A stretch of DNA of 64,000 bases, taken from Intestinimonas massiliensis (ex Afouda et al. 2020). GTDB lineage: Bacteria > Bacillota > Clostridia > Oscillospirales > Oscillospiraceae. A program made the translations under genes and the position numbers. Positions 8,021 to 15,945 of this stretch are shown here, in pieces; positions within the stretch are counted from its first letter, which is position 1, and every line of letters starts with the position of its first letter. The notes beneath the pieces were generated by a model. The model searched no databases, was not told the origin of the DNA, and was given only the letters and a program-made list of their open reading frames with translations. The DNA lies in contig NZ_LN869529.1 of the NCBI RefSeq assembly GCF_001244995.1, positions 1,095,264 to 1,159,263 of the forward strand, in the 5' to 3' direction.

Positions 8021-8866
8021 ATGGGTTGTACACTTTTAATTAAGGAATGCCTGAACAGCCTGACTGAGACTGAGCAGCGGCTCGGCTGCTATCTGTTGGA
8101 CCACACCTCCGAGGTCATCCATATGAACGCCAAGGAATACGCCTCGGCCTGCGCCTCGTCCCCGGCGGCGGTGGTCCGCTTTTCCAAGCGACTGGGCTTC
8201 AAGGGCTTTACCGCCCTGAAGCTGGACCTGGCTCGGGAGTCCGGGCAGGGCGATGTGGACGATTTCCAGGCCGTCATCCGGGACAACGACGATATGGAGA
8301 CCATCGTCCGGAAGGCGGAGCGCATCCACCTGCAAAACACCTCCCTTACCTATCAGATGCTCAACGTTTCTATTCTCTCCCAAGCAGTGGAGGAAATCTG
8401 CGCCGGCCGACGTATCCACCTCTTCGGCGTGGGGGCCTCGGGGCTGCTGGCCATGGACTTTCTCTACAAATCCTCCCGCATTGGCATCCCCGCCACCTAC
8501 CACGCCGACGCCCACACCAACCTGGCCACCGCCTCTCTGCTGGGGCCCGAGGACATTGTCATCGCCATCAGCTACAGCGGCGAGACCCGAGAGACCGTGC
8601 TGGCCGCCAAGGCCGCCAAGGAGCGCGGCGCCAAGGTGATCGCCATCACCCAGGCCAACCGCAACACTCTGTCCCGGATGGCCGACTATCCCCTCTTCGT
8701 CCCGGGCGAGGAAAAAGAGCTGCGCGTCGGCGCCATGACCTCCCGCACCTCCGGTCTGCTGATCCTGGACCTGCTGTACCTGGGCATCGCCAAGCACGAT
8801 CTCCAGCGGACCGAGGAAAATCTTCGCCAGACCCGGGACCTGATCCGGGCCTTTCAGGAGGAATAA
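8021..8866 (+). CDS. murR: MurR/RpiR-family transcriptional regulator
   Basis: This 281-aa protein has an N-terminal RpiR-type helix-turn-helix (about residues 1-75, with ASSPAAVVRFSKRLGFKGF) and a C-terminal SIS sugar-phosphate-binding domain (FGVGASGLLAMDF, AISYSGETRETVLAA). In known systems such regulators sense MurNAc-6-phosphate and control murQ and MurNAc uptake. It is divergent from murQ and directly upstream of the hydrolase/ABC operon. A 16-bp near-repeat in both promoter regions fits control of both sides. ATG 8021 lies after GGGAGAG with a rather long gap. Confidence 0.87.
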   Translation: MGCTLLIKECLNSLTETEQRLGCYLLDHTSEVIHMNAKEYASACASSPAAVVRFSKRLGFKGFTALKLDLARESGQGDVDDFQAVIRDNDDMETIVRKAERIHLQNTSLTYQMLNVSILSQAVEEICAGRRIHLFGVGASGLLAMDFLYKSSRIGIPATYHADAHTNLATASLLGPEDIVIAISYSGETRETVLAAKAAKERGAKVIAITQANRNTLSRMADYPLFVPGEEKELRVGAMTSRTSGLLILDLLYLGIAKHDLQRTEENLRQTRDLIRAFQEE

Positions 8867-8890
8867 AATTTCAAATTATTTATCTTTTTG

Positions 8891-8919
8891 TTGAAATCTG
8901 ATTTTATATATGCTACGCT
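8891..8919 (+). promoter_or_regulatory. Promoter and candidate MurR operator of the hydrolase/ABC operon
   Basis: TTGAAATCTGATTTTA (8891-8906) repeats the element at 7941 with two differences. Here it overlaps the -35 (TTGAAA); 17 bases later is TACGCT preceded by TGC. An inverted TTTCAA copy lies about 20 bases upstream. Confidence 0.45.
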
Positions 8920-9056
8920 AGGCACCAAGAAACACAAACGCATAATCCGAAGGGCGCAGCCTTTCGCACAAGGTCGTGTATTCCTGGAGCAGAGTGGAAT
9001 ATAGGGCCCTTTTTTGTATCCAAGGCCGTAAAGGCGGCAGGACGGAGGCATTTTCC

Positions 9057-10094
9057 ATGGATTTTTCGGCGGTCAGCCGTATTTTGGAGGACTACCGCGG
9101 GCGGGGCTACTACCCGTCGGCGGTGTGCCAGATTTTTGATGAAGCGCGCACCCTGTACCACCGGGCCTTCGGCGACGTGACGCCGGACACCTGGTTCGAC
9201 CTGGCCTCGGTCAGCAAGATCATCTGCACTACCCTGCTCCTCTCCGCCATGGACGAAGGGCGGCTCTCCCCTGAGGATCGGGTCCTGGAGCTCCTCCCGC
9301 CGGAGCGTCCCGGCCCCGTCACCCGGAAGCGTCTGGAGCGGGTGACGGTGTTCCAGCTTATGACCCACACCTCCGGCATTGTCCCCTGGTACCCCTTTTA
9401 TGCCGATGGCCGGGCGTTCTACACCGTGCTGGAGCAGGTGCTGAGCAGCACCCCCGTGGAGCCCGGCATGGCCTACAGCGACCTCAACTTTATGCTGCTG
9501 GGTCTGATCTTCACCCAGGTCACCGGCCTCAGCCTCCGGGAAGGGCTGGAGCACTACATCAAAGGCCCGCTGGGCATCTCAGACCTCTCCTACGGTCCCG
9601 TGGACCCCGGACTGTGCGCCCCCTCCTGCTACGGCAATCAGATCGAACAGCGCATGTGCGCAGAGCGGGGTATCTCCTTCCAGGGCTGGCGGCCCAACGG
9701 CGTCCCGGTCCAGGGCTCCTGCAACGACGGCAACGCCTATTACTATTGGCGCGGGGCCAGCGGCCACGCCGGGGTGTTCGCCACCTCGGCCGCTCTTGTC
9801 AGGCTCTGTCAGTTCTATATGACCACACAGAAGCCCGTTTTCCTCCGCGCCATGGCGGAAAATGTGTGCGGGCGGGGCCTGGGCTTCGACAAGAGCGCCG
9901 TATTCCCCGACGGCTGCGGTCACAGTGGCTTCACCGGCACCAGCCTGTGGCTGAGCCGGGAGCATCACATCGGCGCGGTCATTCTCACCAACAAATACTT
10001 CAGGTCCCAGGGCGAACCGCCCGGAACCTCCAACGAGTTCCGGCGGGACGTCCACTACGCCCTGCTGGGCCGCACGCCTCCGGCTTCGGTATAA
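9057..10094 (+). CDS. Serine hydrolase, class C beta-lactamase fold (YbbE/AmlC-like)
   Basis: The 345-aa protein has the serine beta-lactamase/DD-peptidase fold. The nucleophile motif SxxK is ASVSKII (Ser51, Lys54); the second motif Tyr is in AYSDLNFM; the third motif is GHSGFTGT. There is no signal peptide, so it probably acts in the cytosol on imported wall fragments rather than as a resistance enzyme. Bacillus subtilis carries a similar gene (ybbE/amlC) in its murR-murQ MurNAc locus, which fits this setting. ATG 9057 has GGAGGC upstream; the frame is open further upstream without a better start. The peptide ABC importer genes follow 57 bases later. Confidence 0.85.
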   Translation: MDFSAVSRILEDYRGRGYYPSAVCQIFDEARTLYHRAFGDVTPDTWFDLASVSKIICTTLLLSAMDEGRLSPEDRVLELLPPERPGPVTRKRLERVTVFQLMTHTSGIVPWYPFYADGRAFYTVLEQVLSSTPVEPGMAYSDLNFMLLGLIFTQVTGLSLREGLEHYIKGPLGISDLSYGPVDPGLCAPSCYGNQIEQRMCAERGISFQGWRPNGVPVQGSCNDGNAYYYWRGASGHAGVFATSAALVRLCQFYMTTQKPVFLRAMAENVCGRGLGFDKSAVFPDGCGHSGFTGTSLWLSREHHIGAVILTNKYFRSQGEPPGTSNEFRRDVHYALLGRTPPASV

Positions 10095-10151
10095 GCAAGG
10101 AATCCACCTTGTGAAATACGATCACCTTATGAAAGAAAAGAGGTTATCTCC

Positions 10152-11768
10152 ATGAACAACGTGAAGAAGTGGCTGTCTCTGTCTCTTGCGTGCGCTATGC
10201 TCATGGGCGCCCTGGCCGGCTGCGGCGGCGGGGGCTCCGCCAGCTCTCCCTCCCCTTCCGGCTCCTCCGCTCCCAGCGAATCCGCCTCCGCACCCACCAG
10301 CGCCATCCTCCGCTGGGGCACCGACTCCGAGCCCACCGGCTTCGATCCCCACACCAACTCCGAAGAGGCCTCCCTCCGCGTCATGAACCAGCTCTATGAG
10401 ACCCTGGTCAGCCGTAACGAGGATATGACCTTTTACGGCCGTCTGGCCGAGAGCTGGGAGATCCCCGATGAGACCACCTACATCTTTCATCTCCGCCAGG
10501 GCGTGAAGTTCCACTCCGGCCGCGAGATGACCGCCGACGACGTGGTCTACACCTTCGACCGCATCCTGGGCAAGACCGAGGCCGGCGACATCGGCGCTCT
10601 GGGCAGCAAGGCCAGCTACTACGGCGGCGTCGCCTCCGTGGAGGCGGTGGACCCCTACACCGTGAAGTTCACCCTGGCGGAGCCCAACGCCGCGTTCCTG
10701 GGCAACCTCACTAGCAACTACGGCGCCATCGTGGACAAGGACGTCATTGCGGAAAAAGGCGACCTGATGCGCGCCGACGGTGGTACTGGCCCCTTCCAGC
10801 TGGGCGAGTGGCTGCCCGACAACTATGTGACCATCACCAAGTTTTCCGACTATTGGGAGGCCGACCGGGTGAAGCTGGACGGCATCACCTACTTCCTCAT
10901 CGGTGACGAGGCTGCCCGTCTGGCCGCCCTCCGCACCGGAGAGATCGACTTCGCCAGCCTCTCCGCCACCAATGTCACCGCCGCGGAGAAGGAGGCCAAC
11001 CTGAAGGTCATCAGCTATCAGACCAACGACTACATCGCCGTAGGCTGCAACCTCTCCACCCCCGCCCTCCAGGACAAGAACGTCCGTCAGGCCATGAGCT
11101 ATGCTATGGACCGCGCCGCCATCATCAACGTGGTCTACGGCGGCCAGGCGCTCCCCTGCTCCATGGTGCCCCCCGCCATGGGCCACTGGTCCTTGGACGT
11201 GTCCGACATGGACCTCTACCAGACCAACGTGGAGAAGGCCAGGGAGCTGATGGAGGCCGCCGGCTACAGCGACAACAACCGGCTGACCCTGAGGGTGGCC
11301 GCCGGCCTTATGGATTCCATCCGTCAGGCCGCGGTGGTGCTCCAGCAGCAGTTGGCTGAGATCTACATCGACCTGGAGATCACCAATCTGGAGTCCGGTG
11401 AATATGTGGATATCTGGGGCAAGATGAGCACGCCTGAGGCGGGCTTCGACCTGATGATTGTTAACGACGGAGCAGGCACTGACCCCAACCGCTCGCTCTC
11501 CTTCTTCTTCGGCACCGGCGCCGGTGCCAACGTCTTCGGCTTCTCCAACGAGCGCGTGGACGAGCTGTGCGCCCTGGGCATCGCCACCACTGACGAGACC
11601 CAGCGCGAGGAGTACTACAACGAGGCCCAGCTCATCTGCATCGACGACTGCACCAAGATCTGCATCGCCAGCCCCATGAAGTATTTCGTGACCGCCTCCT
11701 ATGTGGAGGGCTTCGCCCCCTCCGCCGCCGACGCCAGCAACTTCCGCGACACCAATCTGGCCCGGTAA
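10152..11768 (+). CDS. Peptide ABC transporter substrate-binding lipoprotein (DppA/OppA family)
   Basis: This 538-aa family 5 solute-binding protein starts with a lipoprotein signal (MNNVKKWLSLSL..., lipobox LAGC, Cys at about 24), a Gly/Ser/Pro linker, then the conserved GTDSEPTGFDPHT, LAESWEIPDETTYIFHLRQG and FHSGREMTADDVVYTFDRI regions. It would deliver peptides to the permeases that follow. Its place after murR and the wall hydrolase suggests cell-wall peptides or muropeptides as the cargo (inference). It is separated from the first permease by two stem-loops, which commonly keep the binding protein message in excess. Confidence 0.9.
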   Translation: MNNVKKWLSLSLACAMLMGALAGCGGGGSASSPSPSGSSAPSESASAPTSAILRWGTDSEPTGFDPHTNSEEASLRVMNQLYETLVSRNEDMTFYGRLAESWEIPDETTYIFHLRQGVKFHSGREMTADDVVYTFDRILGKTEAGDIGALGSKASYYGGVASVEAVDPYTVKFTLAEPNAAFLGNLTSNYGAIVDKDVIAEKGDLMRADGGTGPFQLGEWLPDNYVTITKFSDYWEADRVKLDGITYFLIGDEAARLAALRTGEIDFASLSATNVTAAEKEANLKVISYQTNDYIAVGCNLSTPALQDKNVRQAMSYAMDRAAIINVVYGGQALPCSMVPPAMGHWSLDVSDMDLYQTNVEKARELMEAAGYSDNNRLTLRVAAGLMDSIRQAAVVLQQQLAEIYIDLEITNLESGEYVDIWGKMSTPEAGFDLMIVNDGAGTDPNRSLSFFFGTGAGANVFGFSNERVDELCALGIATTDETQREEYYNEAQLICIDDCTKICIASPMKYFVTASYVEGFAPSAADASNFRDTNLAR

Positions 11769-11777
11769 GATACTCTG

Positions 11778-11819
11778 CGGGGATGAGGCAGGGGAAAACC
11801 ACCCGCTGCCTCATCCCGC
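11778..11819 (+). other. Stem-loop after the binding-protein gene
   Basis: GCGGGGATGAGGCAG pairs with CTGCCTCATCCCGC with one bulged base. No T-tract follows, so it is more likely an mRNA 3' stabiliser or processing site than a terminator. Confidence 0.6.
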
Positions 11820-11843
11820 TTCCATCCTCTAGCTTTGAGGACT

Positions 11844-11884
11844 GACCATCCCCCATCGGCCGGGCCACCCGGTTGGGGATGGTC
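11844..11884 (+). other. Second stem-loop before the permease genes
   Basis: GACCATCCCC pairs with GGGGATGGTC around a GC-rich loop, again without a T-tract. The first permease RBS begins about 20 bases later. Confidence 0.55.
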
Positions 11885-11916
11885 AATGCTCAATGGTCTG
11901 CCAGGAGTGTGACAGT

Positions 11917-12861
11917 ATGAAAAACTATGCCATCCGCCGTGTCCTGCAGCTGATTCCCGTCCTGCTGGGCATCAGCATCCTCATCTTTGCCGTCATGAAA
12001 ATGATTCCCGGCGACGTGATCTCCGGCATTCTCGGTGTGGAGGCCACACCGGAGCTTCGCGCCCAACTAGCCGCCAAATACGGCCTGGACCGGCCCTATG
12101 TGATCCAGTATCTGGACTGGATTGGAGGCGTGCTCCGGGGGGATTTCGGCGAATCCATCCGTACCTCCGCCCCCATCCTCCCCGAGATCCTCACCCGCTT
12201 CAAGGTCACTGCGGAGCTCACCATCCTGGCCGCCGTCATCTCCTGGTGCATCGCCATTCCCCTGGGCGTGCTGGCCGCCGTAAAGCGCAACACCCTGGCG
12301 GACCGCTTCGTGCGGGTCTTTGCCCTGCTGGGTGTCTCTGTCCCCGGCTTCGCTCTGTCCATCCTGCTGATCCTGGTGCTCTCGCTTGCCTTTAACTACT
12401 TCCCGCCGCTGGGCTATGTGAGCTTCTTCGAAGACCCGCTGCGCAACCTGCAGATCATGATCCTGCCCGCCGCCATTCTGGGTGTGAGCATTTCCGGCTC
12501 GGTGATGCGCATGACCCGTTCCTCCGTGCTGGAGGTCCTGCGGCAGGATTTCATCAAAACCGTCCGTGCCAAGGGCGCCAGCGAACGGGTCGCTATCTTC
12601 AAGCATGCCCTGCGTAACGCCCTCATCCCCATCATCACCCTCATTGGAATGCAGATCGGCTCTCTGCTGGGCGGGGCCGTCATCGTGGAGCAGATCTTCT
12701 CCCTACCCGGCCTGGGCCAGATGACCTTGACCGGCATCAACCAACGCGACTACCCCGTGGTCCAGGGCTGCGTGCTGTTCATCGCCTTCATTTACGTGCT
12801 GGTGAATCTGGTGACCGACCTGCTTTACGCCTATATCGACCCCCGTATCTCTTACGACTGA
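11917..12861 (+). CDS. Peptide ABC transporter permease (DppB-like)
   Basis: This 314-aa membrane protein has six helices and the DppB/OppB layout: N-terminal helix after MKNYAIRRVLQLIPVLLG, a long extracellular loop (YGLDRPYVIQYLDWIGG), and the EAA loop RAKGASERVAIFKHALRNA that docks on the ATPases. ATG 11917 follows AGGAG by nine bases; an in-frame ATG at 11893 is less well placed. It pairs with the next gene to form the channel. Confidence 0.9.
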   Translation: MKNYAIRRVLQLIPVLLGISILIFAVMKMIPGDVISGILGVEATPELRAQLAAKYGLDRPYVIQYLDWIGGVLRGDFGESIRTSAPILPEILTRFKVTAELTILAAVISWCIAIPLGVLAAVKRNTLADRFVRVFALLGVSVPGFALSILLILVLSLAFNYFPPLGYVSFFEDPLRNLQIMILPAAILGVSISGSVMRMTRSSVLEVLRQDFIKTVRAKGASERVAIFKHALRNALIPIITLIGMQIGSLLGGAVIVEQIFSLPGLGQMTLTGINQRDYPVVQGCVLFIAFIYVLVNLVTDLLYAYIDPRISYD

Positions 12862-12872
12862 GGTGATCCGCC

Positions 12873-13709
12873 TTGAAAAGACTTGGACAGACCATACGGG
12901 AGCTCTGGCGCGATCCCATGGGCCGCATCGGTATGCTGGGCATCCTCATCGTCATTCTGATGGCCGTCTTTGCCCCTCAGCTCTCCCACTTCGGACCTGA
13001 AAAAATGGTGGGACTTCCCAAATCTCCCCCTGACGGGGAATTCTGGTTTGGTACGGACAACTATGGGCGGGACATCTTCAGCCGCATTCTCTACGGTGCC
13101 CGCGTCTCCCTTCAGGTGGGCATCATCGCCGTCGGCATCGCCGCCACCGCAGGTTATGTGCTGGGCCTCGTGGCCGGCTACTTTGAGGGCTGGGTGGACC
13201 GCGTCATTATGTGTGTGATGGACATTTTCTTCGCCTTCCCCTCCATCCTGCTGGCCATCTTTATCTCCGCCGTGCTGGGCCGCGGGCTGGTCAACACCAT
13301 GATTGCCATCGGCATCGTCAATATTCCCGTGTTCGCCCGGACGGTCCGCGCCTCCGTTATCTCGGCCAAGGGGCTGGAGTACGTCCAGAACGCCAAATCG
13401 GTGGGCGTCAGGACCGGCACCATCCTCATCCGGCACATCTCCCCCAATGTGGTGGCGCCCTTCACCGTGCAGGCCACGCTGGCCCTCTCTAGCGCCATCC
13501 TCACCGAAGCCTCCATGAGTTTCCTGGGCCTGGGCATCCAGCCTCCGGACCCCTCCTGGGGCTCTATGCTCTCCGAGGCCCGCACCTATATGGAGCAGGC
13601 CCCCTGGATGGCGGTCTTCCCGGCGCTCTTTATTATCGTCACCATCCTGCTCTTCAACATTCTGGGCGACAGCCTCCGCGATGTGCTGGACCCCAAGCTC
13701 AAACTCTGA
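12873..13709 (+). CDS. Peptide ABC transporter permease (DppC-like)
   Basis: The 278-aa permease has the DppC-type N-terminus (LWRDPMGRIGMLGILIV), the FGTDNYGRDIFSRILYGAR motif of the family, five to six membrane helices and the EAA loop VGVRTGTILIRHISPNV. The start is TTG 12873 with GAGGTG upstream; it begins 11 bases after the stop of the partner permease. It forms the translocation pore with DppB. Confidence 0.9.
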   Translation: MKRLGQTIRELWRDPMGRIGMLGILIVILMAVFAPQLSHFGPEKMVGLPKSPPDGEFWFGTDNYGRDIFSRILYGARVSLQVGIIAVGIAATAGYVLGLVAGYFEGWVDRVIMCVMDIFFAFPSILLAIFISAVLGRGLVNTMIAIGIVNIPVFARTVRASVISAKGLEYVQNAKSVGVRTGTILIRHISPNVVAPFTVQATLALSSAILTEASMSFLGLGIQPPDPSWGSMLSEARTYMEQAPWMAVFPALFIIVTILLFNILGDSLRDVLDPKLKL

Positions 13710-13724
13710 GAGGGGGCGAACGCT

Positions 13725-14735
13725 ATGGATCATTTACTGGAAATACGCAATCTTTCCATTGAGCTCCCCAGGGGGAAGCGGAAGCCCCCCGTCAAGCTGG
13801 TGGAGGGCGTGGATCTCTCCATCGGCAAAAGGCAGAACTTCGGCGTGGTGGGCGAGTCCGGCTGCGGCAAGAGCATTACCTGCTCCTCTATCATGGGATT
13901 GCTCTCCTTTCCGCTGACTGTGGGCCGTGAGAGCTCCATCCGCTTTCAGCAGAGCGACGGCCGGGAGGTGGACATCGCCTCCCTCCCCCCCTCTGCGCTG
14001 CGCAAGCTGCGCGGCAAGGACATCTCCATGATCTTTCAGGAGCCCATGACGGCGCTGGACCCCATGTACACCATCGAGGAGCAGATCTGTGAATCCCTGC
14101 GGTTTCACACCGATCTGAGCAGGAGCGACATGCACGAGGCGGCCCTCGCCATGCTCAAAAAGGTCAAGATCCCCCGGGCCGAGCAGATCCTTCAGGATTA
14201 CCCCCACCATCTGTCCGGCGGTATGCTCCAGCGGGTGATGATCGCCATCGCCCTGATCAACAACCCCCGGCTTCTCATCGCCGACGAGCCCACCACCGCC
14301 TTGGACGTGACCATCCAGGCCCAGATCCTGGACCTGATGAACGAGCTGCGGGAGAGCTACGACACCTCGGTCATCATGATCACCCACGATCTGGGCGTCA
14401 TCGCCGAGACCTGCGAGGAGGTGGCGGTCTTCTATGCCGGCCAGGTGGTGGAGCAGGCCGGTGTGGACGCCATCTTCCACGAGACCGCCCACCCCTACAC
14501 CACCGGGCTGCTGCGGTCCGTGACCTCGCTGGGCGGCGCGCAGAAGGAGCTCTACACCATCCAGGGCACGGTCCCCACGGCAGGCCACTTCGGCCCCGGC
14601 TGCCGGTTTGCCGACCGCTGCGAGCACTGCATGCCCCTCTGCCGGGAACGCGTCCCGGGACTGACGGAAGTCTCTCCCGGACATCTGTGCCGCTGCTGGC
14701 TCCACGCCGGCGGGCGAGAGGAGGCGGCGGTATGA
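13725..14735 (+). CDS. Peptide ABC transporter ATPase (DppD-like)
   Basis: The 336-aa ATPase has Walker [10 protein letters not shown]-loop [11 protein letters not shown], signature HLSGGMLQR, Walker [13 protein letters not shown] and the H-loop ITHD, followed by the oligopeptide-transporter C-terminal region with its cysteine cluster ([14 protein letters not shown]), which in relatives binds a [4Fe-4S] cluster. It energises import together with the following ATPase. Its stop overlaps the next start (ATGA). Confidence 0.92.
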   Translation: MDHLLEIRNLSIELPRGKRKPPVKLVEGVDLSIGKRQNFGVVGESGCGKSITCSSIMGLLSFPLTVGRESSIRFQQSDGREVDIASLPPSALRKLRGKDISMIFQEPMTALDPMYTIEEQICESLRFHTDLSRSDMHEAALAMLKKVKIPRAEQILQDYPHHLSGGMLQRVMIAIALINNPRLLIADEPTTALDVTIQAQILDLMNELRESYDTSVIMITHDLGVIAETCEEVAVFYAGQVVEQAGVDAIFHETAHPYTTGLLRSVTSLGGAQKELYTIQGTVPTAGHFGPGCRFADRCEHCMPLCRERVPGLTEVSPGHLCRCWLHAGGREEAAV

Positions 14736-15718
14736 GCGAACACAACGTAATTCTGGACGTCCAAAATTTGCGGACCTACTTTCCCATCAAGGGCGGCGTC
14801 GTGCGGAAAACAGTGGGCTATGTCCACGCGGTGGAGAACGTCTCCTTCCAGATCCGGGAACAGGAGACCTTCGGCCTGGTGGGCGAATCCGGCTGCGGCA
14901 AATCGACCACGGGCAGGACCATTCTGCGGCTCATCGAACCCACCGCCGGGCAGGTCCTTTTCGACGGCGAGGACCTGTGTACGCTGGACAGGGAGGCTAT
15001 GCGGCAGAAGCGCCGGGATATGCAGCTCGTCTTTCAGGACCCCTACGCCTCCCTGAATCCTCGCATGACCGTGCGGAAGCTGCTGGAGGAGCCTCTCCGG
15101 ACCCATTTCCGCCTGGCACAGGCCGAGCTGGACCAGCAGGTGTCGTGGATCGCCGGCGCCGTCGGCCTGGCGGAGGAGCAGTTGGAGCGCTATCCCCATC
15201 AATTTTCCGGCGGTCAGCGCCAGCGCATCAGCATCGCCCGCGCCCTCATCACCAAGCCCCGGTTCGTGGTGGCCGACGAGCCGGTGTCCGCCCTGGACGT
15301 GTCCATCCAAGCCCAGATCCTCAATCTGCTGATGAATCTGCAAAAGGACCTGAAGCTGTCCTATCTCTTCATCTCCCACGACCTCAATGTGGTGCGCCAC
15401 ATCAGCAATCGGGTGGGTGTCATGTATCTGGGCCGCATCGTGGAGCTGGGCGATACGGAGGATGTGTACTGCCGGCCCATGCACCCCTACACGCAGGCCC
15501 TTCTCTCCGCCATTCCCAAAAAAGACCCCGCGGAGAAAAAAGTCCGCATCCGGCTGGAGGGCGACGTACCCAATCCGGCCTCCCCTCCCCCGGGCTGCGC
15601 CTTTCACAACCGCTGCCCCCACTGCATGGACCTCTGCAAAGAGCAGGCGCCGGAGTCCAGAGAGCTGGAGCCCGGCCACCGCGTCGCCTGCCACCTCTAT
15701 GACGTGCCCCGCTCCTGA
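14732..15718 (+). CDS. Peptide ABC transporter ATPase (DppF-like)
   Basis: The 328-aa ATPase has the DppF opening (LRTYFPIKGG), Walker [23 protein letters not shown], signature FSGGQRQR, Walker B FVVADEPVSALD, ISHDLNVV and the C-terminal CAFHNRCPHCMDLC cysteine cluster. ATG 14732 is preceded by GAGAGGAGG and overlaps the DppD stop. It is the last gene of the operon; an intrinsic terminator follows. Confidence 0.92.
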   Translation: MSEHNVILDVQNLRTYFPIKGGVVRKTVGYVHAVENVSFQIREQETFGLVGESGCGKSTTGRTILRLIEPTAGQVLFDGEDLCTLDREAMRQKRRDMQLVFQDPYASLNPRMTVRKLLEEPLRTHFRLAQAELDQQVSWIAGAVGLAEEQLERYPHQFSGGQRQRISIARALITKPRFVVADEPVSALDVSIQAQILNLLMNLQKDLKLSYLFISHDLNVVRHISNRVGVMYLGRIVELGDTEDVYCRPMHPYTQALLSAIPKKDPAEKKVRIRLEGDVPNPASPPPGCAFHNRCPHCMDLCKEQAPESRELEPGHRVACHLYDVPRS

Positions 15719-15727
15719 AATCATAAA

Positions 15728-15768
15728 TCCCCCCCTGAACCAGGTTCAGGGGGGAGCTTTTCGTTTTT
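15728..15768 (+). terminator. Terminator of the hydrolase/peptide ABC operon
   Basis: TCCCCCCTGAACC pairs with GGTTCAGGGGGGA, followed by CTTTTCGTTTTTT. Confidence 0.85.
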
Positions 15769-15875
15769 TCCGCATCAGTGAGAGGTCAGCCGCCCGGACG
15801 GGCGTCTTTTTCCTCTTAGAATTTTTCTTTAAGATTTCTTAAGAAGTTGGAAACCATTTGTCATGTTTTTACGTC

Positions 15876-15881
15876 TATAAT
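15876..15881 (+). promoter_or_regulatory. Likely -10 box of the S-layer gene
   Basis: TATAAT lies 65 bases before the ATG in an AT-rich stretch. No convincing -35 is present at 16-18 bases. Confidence 0.35.
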
Positions 15882-15945
15882 CGTTGTAGATGTAGGAGTG
15901 GTATATTCGCCGCCCTATCACAGGAGTTTGGAAGGAGCCGTTTCT

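Noticed and set aside
9057-10094. Beta-lactamase resistance gene
   Set aside because: It has the fold and SxxK motif but no signal peptide, and its place in the mur locus points to wall recycling.
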